Assembly (NCBI RefSeq): GCF_030440425.1
Contig: NZ_CP098023.1
Coordinates: 981,501-1,045,500, forward strand
Length of the DNA: 64,000 nucleotides
Source of the DNA: Microbulbifer sp. MI-G
Lineage (GTDB): Bacteria > Pseudomonadota > Gammaproteobacteria > Pseudomonadales > Cellvibrionaceae
Reading direction: 5' to 3'
Shown here: in pieces, positions 1 to 7,300 of the stretch
Layout: every line of letters starts with the position of its first letter
How positions within the stretch are numbered: position 1 is the stretch's first letter
Position numbers and translations under genes: made by a program
The notes under the pieces: generated by a model
What the model was told of the DNA's origin: nothing
Database searches by the model: none
The model's input: only the letters and a program-made list of their open reading frames with translations

Positions 1-1
1 A

Positions 2-571
2 GCAGGGGCAACACCTGTTGGAAGGGCAGGAGAGATTGGTCATGCATTGGGTAATGTGAACGGCACAATTGGGGGGGTGGTTTTAATGATTTTTACTATA
101 AGTTTGATCTTCGTTGTGGCGCTTTTGATAACGATTGTCTGGTTTTTGAAGGAGGCATTGAAAGGGCCTAAGAGGGCGTTAGAGCAGCTTCATAGACCGA
201 TTTCTGATTTACTTTCAAGAGGTTTCAATGGGGGGTTTTTAATAATAGAGCACTCGAAAACAGGTAAGTTTATCCAATTTAGCAAATACAAAAAAAGTAA
301 AGATAATTTTGGAATTGAATTGGCTTTTCCTAAGGCGAACTGGAGTAAGAGTTATTATTCTAGAGTGAAAAATATCTGTGAAAAATATAATCTTAACATT
401 AGAGAAGATTTTTCTACTGGTGAGGGGGATCTAACGTTTTTATTTGCGGACTTTAATAAAGATGTTGATTCGGCATTTGAATTCAGCAAAACTGTTTTCA
501 AGGACATTTTTAAAATAAACAAAACTGATAAAGTACATGTCAGATTGAGAAATGCTAAGGCAACAGCGTAA
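2..571 (+). CDS. Hypothetical membrane-anchored protein, 5' end open at window edge
   Basis: The frame is open from base 2, so the true start may lie outside the window; the first in-frame initiator inside is TTG at 47, about 12 nt after an AGGAGAG. From that TTG the product is 174 aa. A strongly hydrophobic segment lies near residues 10-33, followed by a soluble, lysine- and phenylalanine-rich domain. I recognise no family. Base composition is clearly more AT-rich than the core genome to the right, and it sits next to SymE, integrase and Rhs fragments, so it may be a transferred cargo or immunity-type gene. That role is inference from position only. Confidence 0.55.
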   Translation, partial: AGATPVGRAGEIGHALGNVNGTIGGVVLMIFTISLIFVVALLITIVWFLKEALKGPKRALEQLHRPISDLLSRGFNGGFLIIEHSKTGKFIQFSKYKKSKDNFGIELAFPKANWSKSYYSRVKNICEKYNLNIREDFSTGEGDLTFLFADFNKDVDSAFEFSKTVFKDIFKINKTDKVHVRLRNAKATA

Positions 572-601
572 GCCGTTTGCTCACAATTTCTTAACCCCAA
601 A

Positions 602-635
602 CAAAGTCCCAGTAGAGCAATCTGCCGGGGCTTTG
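602..635. terminator. Possible bidirectional terminator
   Basis: CAAAGTCCC (602-610) can pair with GGGGCTTTG (627-635), allowing one G-T pair. It lies between the plus-strand ORF ending at 571 and the minus-strand SymE-like gene ending at 648, where a shared terminator would fit. Neither side has a long T-run, so this is weak. Confidence 0.3.
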
Positions 636-749
636 TCATTAAGACACCTATTCAGCAGTCAACACCAAACACCGCTCCATAACCCTGACCTTGATCGGCG
701 TATCCACCACAAAACCGGCCCGTTCAAGCCAGTGGCCCCTGATCGTGAT
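623..749. repeat. Direct repeat of symE 3' end, copy 1
   Basis: This segment matches 2195-2316 over about 125 bp with scattered substitutions. It covers the last ~33 codons of the SymE-like frame plus about 30 bp past its stop. The match stops inside the gene, so copy 2 is a 5' truncation. Confidence 0.7.
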
Positions 750-821
750 CCATGGCACGGAGCGGCTGGCAGCATAGGGTGACTGTTTCTTGAGGCGGTA
801 CTCATATAAGCGATTCGACAT
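648..821 (-). CDS. SymE-like toxin family protein (short)
   Basis: A 57-aa minus-strand frame running from ATG at 821 to TAG at 648. Its second half reads WITIRGHWLERAGFVVD followed by TPIKVRVMERCLVLTAE. This is the hallmark C-terminal module of SymE-family type I toxins (hydrophobic-strand/GxW/GF/xVxVM/CLVLTA pattern; AbrB-like fold). Family members are RNA-binding toxins in the SymE/SymR pair; whether this one is active is unknown. The N-terminus is suspect: a minus-strand frame at 802-930 overlaps it, starts MVNVEDLKHLTAS, carries an in-frame TAA, and could be the decayed front of a longer symE. A 5'-truncated second copy lies at 2220-2324. SymE genes are often found next to Rhs loci, as here. 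Confidence 0.6.
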   Translation of the reverse strand: MSNRLYEYRLKKQSPYAASRSVPWITIRGHWLERAGFVVDTPIKVRVMERCLVLTAE

Positions 822-942
822 GTATCCCCGGCTTGGTACCTTTCAGCCCAGGACTGTGGCCGAGGATGTAGTCATGGTAGCTTTACACATCACTTGCAGT
901 GAGGTGCTTCAGGTCTTCCACATTGACCATATACGCACTTCC

Positions 943-1107
943 TTAGCGGTTTTTGAGTATATCCAGTGCTTGGGAATATTTGGCCACGAGGCGCTTACTA
1001 GTTGCGCTGGCACTTTTCGGGTGCACAACTTTTACTTGACGCCCGTCAATTATTTCAATTTTTGGTGGCGGCTTTTTGGCGCCGGTTGGAATGGTATAGG
1101 TAGACAT
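943..1107 (-). CDS. Small hypothetical protein, 54 aa
   Basis: Minus-strand frame from ATG at 1107 to TAA at 943, preceded by a good GGGAGGG ribosome-binding site 3-4 nt upstream. The product is basic and proline/lysine rich near the N-terminus (TGAKKPPPK) and has no membrane segment or signal peptide. I do not recognise a family. It lies between an integrase tail upstream and a SymE-like gene downstream on the same strand, so it may be cassette cargo. It is too short for most ORF callers. Confidence 0.4.
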   Translation of the reverse strand: MSTYTIPTGAKKPPPKIEIIDGRQVKVVHPKSASATSKRLVAKYSQALDILKNR

Positions 1108-1137
1108 AAGCCCTCCCTTCGTACTCCTTGCATTATA

Positions 1138-1408
1138 TCACTGGAAATTTGTATCCGCGAGAGTAGAAGTTGCATAGGTGGCCCAATCGGTCATCAGCGA
1201 CTCGCGCTTTTCGAACAGGTCGCCGCGCCGGTAAGCAGCTTGAGTCCCCCCAGGCGGTAGGCTAGAGCCTGCTCGCAAACATCGCGTGGGTGCGGAGTAG
1301 CTTTTCCTGCCCAATCGCGGAAACCTGATCGGAATCCGTGCATAGTAAGATCATTTCGTTTCATGTGGCGTAGTGCTATATGGCCATAGTTGACAGAGGG
1401 CGTCCCTT
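1138..1408 (-). pseudogene. Tyrosine integrase (P4 type) C-terminal remnant, copy A
   Basis: The minus strand encodes LTMHGFRSGFRDWAGKATPH and then, in another frame, AAYRRGDLFEKRESLMTDWA. This is the C-terminal catalytic region of P4/DUF4102-type tyrosine recombinases (pattern HGFRSxFRDWA...YRRGDLFEKRRxLMxDWA). The conserved block between them is damaged and a frameshift separates the halves. A stop and indel also interrupt the start near 1375. No N-terminal or central domain is present, so it cannot be functional. It abuts a plus-strand Rhs fragment exactly as in copy B. Confidence 0.75.
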
Positions 1409-1612
1409 ACCGTTACAACCAGCGCGGCTAACTGCAGAGTCTCAGTAGCGATGCCGCCGGCAACAACCCCCTGCAGACGTTCGATAATATTAATGCCTGG
1501 GGCCAGGTGGAGCAGGAAACCTACGGTAACGGCCTGGTGATCAACCGCACCTACAACCCGGATACCGGGCGCCTGGAAACCATCAATACCGGCGATGGCC
1601 AGGTGCAGAACA
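1174..1612. repeat. Long direct repeat, copy A (integrase tail + Rhs fragment)
   Basis: About 440 bp matching 3422-3867 at high identity with a few indels. It spans the junction between the minus-strand integrase remnant and the plus-strand Rhs fragment. The period between copies is about 2.25 kb. Confidence 0.85.
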
Positions 1613-1614
1613 TT
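1409..1614 (+). pseudogene. Rhs YD-repeat fragment, copy A
   Basis: The plus strand reads RYNQRG-stop-LQSLSSDAAG and then WGQVEQETYGNGLVINRTYN followed by PDTGRLETINTGDGQVQN. These are typical Rhs/YD-repeat sequences (GLVxxRTYNPDTGRL). An in-frame TAA near 1427 separates the first residues from the rest. No N-terminal Rhs shell or conserved DPxGL core-end motif is present. The fragment runs in frame into unrelated sequence after codon ~1612 (see 1507-1866). Compare copy B at 3663. Confidence 0.75.
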
Positions 1615-1866
1615 GAAAGTAGCTTACCTTTTTGCTCTAATTATTATGGCTGTGGAGATCAAGCCCTGTATCTAGTGGATCAACTCAGTGATCCTAGCTT
1701 TTATGATAGATTAAGCACCCAGTGGCGCTTTGAAATTATTTATGAACGGGGAACGATTGATCATCCTCTTCCTCATCAGTGGGTAGAAGGTTATCCGTGG
1801 GTTGATGAGTATATACGAATTAAGTTAGATCCATGGTCAAATCAAAGGAGCAGATCAAGTGAGTAA
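1507..1866 (+). CDS. Rhs-fragment fusion to unknown C-terminal segment
   Basis: A 119-aa frame from GTG at 1507. The first ~36 residues are Rhs YD-repeat. The remaining ~83, starting NIESSLPFCSNYYGCGDQAL, are rich in Tyr, Trp and Pro and belong to no family I recognise. The junction is mid-repeat, not at the usual Rhs core/toxin boundary, which suggests recombination or deletion. The 3' end overlaps the next gene by 8 nt, so the unknown part probably was the tail of a gene in an operon with the 63-aa membrane protein. Whether this fusion is expressed is unknown. Confidence 0.4.
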   Translation: MEQETYGNGLVINRTYNPDTGRLETINTGDGQVQNIESSLPFCSNYYGCGDQALYLVDQLSDPSFYDRLSTQWRFEIIYERGTIDHPLPHQWVEGYPWVDEYIRIKLDPWSNQRSRSSE

Positions 1867-2050
1867 GTCACTATTTAAGAAACTTTTCTTCTGGTGCTTT
1901 TTGTTAGGATTTATTGGATTTGCTCTGAGGCAAAAAGGAATAATTGTATCAACTTATAGTCTATTCTTATGGGGTGGTGGTGGAATTTTGTTGGGGGTCA
2001 TACTAGCAGTGATATTCTATATGTTGGAAAACCGAAGTAATAAAAATTAG
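1859..2050 (+). CDS. Small two-helix membrane protein, 63 aa
   Basis: Starts at GTG 1859, with AAAGGAG about 8 nt upstream, inside the end of the preceding frame (8-nt overlap, so translationally coupled). It has a positively charged start (MSKSLFKKLF) and two hydrophobic segments (about residues 10-25 and 33-54) separated by a short loop, with a charged tail. No family is recognised. It is AT-rich relative to the core genome. Placement after an Rhs-linked frame makes a small immunity-like membrane protein possible, but nothing in the sequence proves it. Confidence 0.5.
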   Translation: MSKSLFKKLFFWCFLLGFIGFALRQKGIIVSTYSLFLWGGGGILLGVILAVIFYMLENRSNKN

Positions 2051-2194
2051 GATCTCTTCGCTCAGGCTACGTCAGATTTGGGTGGAGCTGAAATAATGAT
2101 CCCACAATGCAATTGGAAATATGAACAGACACTGTGGCTTTATAAATCTCAAGCCACCCGCCCAGTTCAGATTCAAAACCCTGGAAATGCAATC

Positions 2195-2324
2195 TACTGG
2201 GGTTTTGTTCTTAAGTTGTTTATTCAGCAGTCAATACCAAACACTCCTCCATCACCCTGACCTTGATCGGCGCATCCACCACAAACCTGGCCCATCCAAG
2301 CCAGTGACCCTTGATTACACTGGA
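2195..2324 (-). pseudogene. 5'-truncated SymE-like gene, copy 2
   Basis: The minus-strand frame ending at TAA 2220 reads VIKGHWLGWARFVVDAPIKV followed by RVMEECLVLTAE. It is clearly homologous to the SymE-like gene at 648-821. It is closed upstream by a stop about five codons before this segment, leaving only ~37 codons with no start. The repeat continues ~25 bp past the stop. Confidence 0.65.
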
Positions 2325-2521
2325 GGTAGTTTACTGAAGTTCCTGAGAATCTCTGACTGGTGGATAACGGCCGGAATCAAAGTAAAGGAGGCAGGGGGCC
2401 TGATGAATGGATGCCACCCCATGAGCCAGTGCAGGCCATCTATGTCTAGCGTTTTATAGCGGTAGTGGAGAAGTATGGGCTGATGCTGCCAAATGAAGTA
2501 AGCGCCATCATCTTACCACTC

Positions 2522-2550
2522 TCGAAAAGACAGATTAAAAGTCATACAAT
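2522..2550 (+). promoter_or_regulatory. Candidate promoter of the DUF433/PIN-like module
   Basis: TCGAAA (2522-2527) and TACAAT (2545-2550) are 17 nt apart, resembling sigma-70 -35 and -10 boxes. They lie about 50 nt before the antitoxin start. This is a pattern match only. Confidence 0.35.
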
Positions 2551-2600
2551 CAGAGATCGAAAATTATGCAACGTTACGCAAGCAGTGAGGAGGAGGGGGA

Positions 2601-2825
2601 ATGCCAGATAACAGCCAGATCTGGATCGAATGTAAGTCTGATGTGATGGTAGGCAAACCTTGCGTCAAAGGTACACGAATAACGGTAGAGAGCATTTTGC
2701 AGATGCTCAGTGCCGGGATGACTTATACCGAAATTATTAATGATTACCCGAGCCTGGATGAAACCAAGATCCGCGCGGCTATCGGATATGCTGCCACTCA
2801 CCTGAGCAAAGGAAATGCCGCTTAA
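2601..2825 (+). CDS. DUF433-family antitoxin
   Basis: 74 aa, preceded by a strong GAGGAGGAGG ribosome-binding site. The sequence MVGKPCVKGTRITVESILQM, then an amphipathic stretch and YPSLDETKIRAAIGYA, is the DUF433 helix-turn-helix fold found in VapB45-type antitoxins. The next gene starts in its stop codon (TAATG), the classic antitoxin-first toxin-antitoxin layout. The expected role is to bind and neutralise the PIN-like partner and autorepress the operon. It sits between two degraded Rhs/integrase repeats, consistent with mobile or cargo origin. Family call is firm; activity is untested. Confidence 0.85.
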   Translation: MPDNSQIWIECKSDVMVGKPCVKGTRITVESILQMLSAGMTYTEIINDYPSLDETKIRAAIGYAATHLSKGNAA

Positions 2826-3166
2826 TGCTGTTTATTGATGAGAGTCTCTCTTATCGGCTGGCTGCCCGCCTGGCGACAGAGTTTGCAGGTACGCTCGCTG
2901 TGCCCAAAGTTGCGGTCTTGGGCGAAGGCTCCAGAGACTCCAGGGTTTGGGAGTACGCTCAAGAGCACAACCTGGCACTGCTCACCAAAGACAAAGATTT
3001 TGTCGATTACTGGCGCCGCTTCGGGCCACCACCCAAGGTGATTCGCCTGGATATTGGCAACAATATGCAAGTGCGTTCCATTGAGACTTTGATGAAAACC
3101 AATAAGCGCCGTGTGCTTGAATTTTTGGCCGAACCCAAGGCTGGGTTACTGGTACTCATTGGTTAA
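2825..3166 (+). CDS. DUF5615 PIN-like toxin (VapC45-type)
   Basis: 113 aa, ATG at 2825 overlapping the antitoxin stop by one base. MLFIDESLSYRLAARL gives the N-terminal acidic residue of the Mut7-C/DUF5615 PIN-like fold. Further acidic residues come at DSRVWEYAQE and LLTKDKDFVDYW, the expected nuclease metal-site pattern. Such proteins are predicted ribonuclease toxins held in check by DUF433 partners. Length is normal and no frame damage is visible, so this is the one intact, recognisable system inside the degraded Rhs region. Confidence 0.85.
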   Translation: MLFIDESLSYRLAARLATEFAGTLAVPKVAVLGEGSRDSRVWEYAQEHNLALLTKDKDFVDYWRRFGPPPKVIRLDIGNNMQVRSIETLMKTNKRRVLEFLAEPKAGLLVLIG

Positions 3167-3370
3167 TCTCTTCATTAGAGTGGTACAGCTTTGGAGGTGG
3201 AATCTTGTATATTTGCAGGAAAAATGTGCAGTGTCAAAAACTGCTGATAAAGCTGCGCTTCGGCGCAAAAATACTATAATTACATACAGATTTTGGCACT
3301 AAACATCGGTAACTTTTTAATATATAAGCAAGAATCCGGTGCTTGTTTTTGCAGCATCTATATTGCTAAT

Positions 3371-3663
3371 TTATTTCTGTTTTCCTATTGGCACAACATT
3401 CTCGATAGGAGCAGTGGTGGTATAGGCGGCCCAATCTGCCATCAGCGACTTGCGCTTCTCGAACAAGTCTCCGCGCCGGTCATCAACTTCTACAGAGTCC
3501 CCAAAGCTGTGGCTAGGGTCTGCTCGCAAGCGTCGCGTGGGTGCGGAGTAGCTTCTCCTGCCCAATCGCGGAAACCTGATCGGAGTCCGTGCATAGTAAG
3601 GTCGTCTCGCTTCATGTGGCGTAGTGCCATAAGCATGGCCATCTTTGGCAGGGGGCGTCCCTA
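3371..3663 (-). pseudogene. Tyrosine integrase C-terminal remnant, copy B
   Basis: The minus strand encodes GRPLPKMAMLMALRHMKRDD, then LTMHGLRSGFRDWAGEATPH. After a frameshift comes DDRRGDLFEKRKSLMADWAA, ending at 3371. This is the same P4-type integrase tail as copy A, slightly longer at its N-terminal side (GRPLxxMAM box). The central catalytic region is absent and the two halves are out of frame. It is non-functional. Confidence 0.75.
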
Positions 3664-3867
3664 ATCGCTACAACCAGCGCGGCTATCTGCAAGGCCTCAG
3701 TAGCGACGCCGCCAGCAACAACCCCCTGCAGACGTTCGATAACATGAATGCCTGGGGTCAAGTGGAGCAGGAAACCTACGGTAACGGCCTGGTGACTAAC
3801 CGCACCTACAACCCGGATACCGGGCGCCTGGAAACCATCAATACCGGTGGTGGCCAGGTGCAGAACA
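3422..3867. repeat. Long direct repeat, copy B (integrase tail + Rhs fragment)
   Basis: This matches 1174-1612 over ~445 bp. Copy B keeps an open Rhs frame where copy A has a stop, so B is closer to the ancestral sequence. Confidence 0.85.
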
Positions 3868-4070
3868 ATGCTGCCTACCGCTGGCGCTCCAACGGCACCC
3901 TGGAGAGCCGCCTGACCTACAGTGCCTCGCAAGCCCTGCAAAAACAGGAAGACTTTGCCTACGACGACCTGAACCGCCTGCTCAGCGCCACCACCGTGGC
4001 CGGTGGCAACATCCACCTCTCTACCTTTATTTTGGATAGTATTTATATAGAATTCGAATTTCATGCCTAA
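3663..4070 (+). pseudogene. Rhs YD-repeat fragment, copy B
   Basis: An open frame encodes NRYNQRGYLQGLSSDAASNN, then ETYGNGLVTNRTYNPDTGRL, YRWRSNGTLESRLTY and FAYDDLNRLLSATTVAGG. These are several YD repeats of an Rhs protein. Homology stops near 4011 and the frame ends ~19 codons later in unrelated, AT-rich sequence (stop at 4070). About 115 Rhs residues remain of a family that usually exceeds 1,000 aa. There is no start of its own apart from a TTG inside the adjoining integrase remnant. Confidence 0.75.
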
Positions 4071-4329
4071 ATTAAGACGCAAAGTCAATAGCCTTTAGGT
4101 TTGATTCTTATGCCTATTGATTAAATAGGGACTCTACTGGATACGCTTGTCCTGCCAGAGTATTGCGGCCAATAAAGCCCAGCTTCAGTTGCTCCTAGGG
4201 ATATCGGATAACTTCTTGATCTGCGCCTCTTTTGCCCTCAGTATGCCTCTAAACTATCAAATTTAAGTAGACCTGTTGATCATTCGTTCAGATGAAGCAG
4301 GCAGACAAAAGGCCAAACGGGGATCTCAA

Positions 4330-7300
4330 ATGCGTTATTGTATTGGGCTAGTATTGCCAGTGCTTTTGTTGGTCTTTGGCTTTCATGCTGGTGAAGCTGC
4401 TGCTCAGTCTGAAATAGAGGTGACGTCTTCGGAGGGCGGGGCGCTACCCGACGGAGGCACTGACGCGCAGGGCAAGGAGCCAGTGGGCGTTTCCAAGTTG
4501 GTTACCTACACCATATCCAATACCGGCCTCACCGACCTGACGCTGATGACGGCCTCCGCTTCTGCCGCCAGCAACGTCACCATCGACTCCATCTCGGCAC
4601 CGGGCTCGACCTTGGTGACTCCGGGAGGCACAACCAACTTCATTGTCCAATACACGCCGAGTGCAGCCGGGGCCTTCTCGTTCGACCTGAGTTTTGTCAA
4701 CAACGACGGGAATGAGAACCCATACAACTTCACGGTCAGCGGCACCGCGCCAGGGCCCGAGATAGAAGTGACGTCTTCGGAGGGCGGGGCGCTACCCGAC
4801 GGAGGCACCGACGCACAGGGCAAGGAGCCAGTGGGCGTTTCCAAGTCGGTCACCTATACCATATCCAATACCGGCGGCGGCGACCTGACGCTGATGACGG
4901 CCTCCGCTTCTGCCGCCAGCAACGTCACTATCGACTCCATCTCGGCACCGGGCTCGACCTTGGTGACTCCGGGTGGCACAACCAACTTCATTGTCCAATA
5001 CACGCCGAGTGCAGCCGGGGCCTTCTCGTTCGACCTGAGTTTTGTCAACAACGATGGAAATGAGAACCCTTACAACTTCAGGGTCAGTGGCACCGCGCCA
5101 GGGCCCGAGATAGAAGTGACGTCTTCGGAGGGCGGGGCGCTACCCGACGGAGGCACCGACGCGCAGGGCAAGGAGCCAGTGGGCGTTTCCAAGTCGGTTA
5201 CCTATACCATATCCAATACCGGCGGCGGTGACCTGACGCTGATGACGGCCTCCGCTTCTGCCGCCAGCAACGTCACCATCGACTCCATCTCGGCACCGGG
5301 CTCGACCTTGGTGACTCCGGGAGGCACAACCAACTTCATTGTCCAATACACGCCGAGTGCAGCCGGGGCCTTCTCGTTCGAGCTGAGTTTTACCAACAAC
5401 GACGGGGATGAGAACCCCTACAACTTCACGGTCAGCGGCACCGCGCCGGCGCCTGAGATCGAGGTTTCGTCTTCGGAGAGTGGAGCCTTGGTCGACGGAG
5501 GGACCGACGCACAGGGCGAAGAACAGTCCGGCATGGCCAAGACGGTAACCTACACCGTGTCCAATACCGGCACCGACGACCTGACCATCGCGACGGCTAC
5601 TACATCCGCCGCCAGCAACGTCACCATCAATTCCGTCTCGGCACCGGGCTCTGCCTCGGTTTCTGCCGGGGGCAGTACCACGTTTACGGTCAACTACACG
5701 CCGACTGCAGCCGGGGCTTTCTCGTTTGAGCTGCGTTTTACCAACAACGACGGAGATGAGAACCCCTACAACTTCACGGTCAGCGGCACCGCCAACACGC
5801 TAGCACCCGAGATAGAAGTATCATCTTCGGAAGGTGGGGCTGTAGCCAGTGGTGGCACCGACACACAGGGTAACGAGCCAGCGGGCACTGCCAAGACGGT
5901 AACCTACACCGTGTCCAATACCGGCACCGACGACCTGACCATCGCGATGGCCACCACATCCGCCGCCAGCAACGTCACCATCAATTCTGTCTCGTCGCCG
6001 GGCTCTGCCTCGGTTTCTGCCGGGGGCAGTACCACGTTTACGGTCAACTATACGCCGACTGCAGCCGGGGCCTTCTCGTTTGAGCTGAGTTTTACCAACA
6101 ACGATGCGGATGAGAACCCTTACACTTTCACTGTTCGCGGCACCACGGTAGCGCCGGAGATAGCGGTGTCGTCTTCGGAAGGCGGGTCTGTGGCCAGTGG
6201 TGGAACCGACACGCAGGGCAACGAGCCAACGGGTACTGCCAAGACGATCACCTACACCGTGTCCAATACCGGCACCGACGACCTGACCATCGCGACGGCC
6301 ACTACATCCGCCGCCAGCAACGTCACCATCGACTCCGTCTCGGCACCGGGCTCGACCACGGTTTCTGCCGGGGACAGTACTACCTTCACAGTTGGCTACA
6401 CGCCTGATCTGGCAGGGCCTTTCTCGTTTGAACTGAGTATTGTCAACAACGATGCGGATGAGAACCCTTACGCCTTCACTGTCAACGGGATCGCTACGGG
6501 TGCAACGGCTGCAAGCTTGCGAATTGTTTCCGGATCAGACCAGTCAGCCGAAATCAACACACAATTTGACGATCCCTTGGTGGTGCAGGTGGTGGATGCC
6601 TCGGATAGCGGTGTTGAGGGTGTGGCAGTCACCTTCACCGCTCCAGTCAGTGGAGCCTCGGCAATTTTTGCGGCGAGCGGTACCAGGACTGAAATCGTAA
6701 CGACAGGGTCTGACGGCACAGCGACCAGTTCGATTGTGACTGCAAATGGTATTGCTTCTCAATACAGGGGTGGAGGTCAGTCATCGTATTCCGTTGAGGC
6801 CAGCGTCACTAGCTTGGGAAGCGTTTCCTTCTCCCTGACGAATGAAAGGAACGCGGCTGCCGACATCCGTAAAACACAAGAAGTCATAGCATCCTTCGTG
6901 ACCAACCGAGCCGATTTGATTGTTTCCAATCAACCCAAACTTGTGTCGCGTTTAAAACGCAGATCCTTGGGCAACCAGTCCGGTGGAAATAGATTGAATT
7001 TAAATGCCACCCCCAATGCTCAGTCCGGCAGCTTCCAGTTCAGCCTGAGAGCATTTGAGGACGCCAACAACCAGCCAGGAAATTCGCTTCGGTCTGGGAC
7101 CACGCGTCAGCGCAGCAGCGGCTCTGCAAAAGGTACTCCATTGCCGCGCCTGATGGGTGTTGCCAGTAGTGCAACTTCGCCCAATGGCAAAGTGACATCG
7201 GCGTCAATCGACGCAAATGAGCAGGCTAGTGCGAGTCAAAGTTGGCAATCCGATTGGGATGTTTGGGCATCGGGCACATTCGCACTCAGCCAGAGCGACA

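Noticed and set aside
3255..3280. TGCGC-TTCG-GCGCA hairpin after the PIN-like toxin
   Set aside because: The stem is short and lacks a T-run on either side; not enough to call a terminator or RNA.
4444..5399. Repeated minus-strand frames of 65-115 aa opposite the adhesin repeats
   Set aside because: They recur with the 348-bp period only because the coding repeats do, lack ribosome-binding sites and encode Arg/Gly-rich nonsense.
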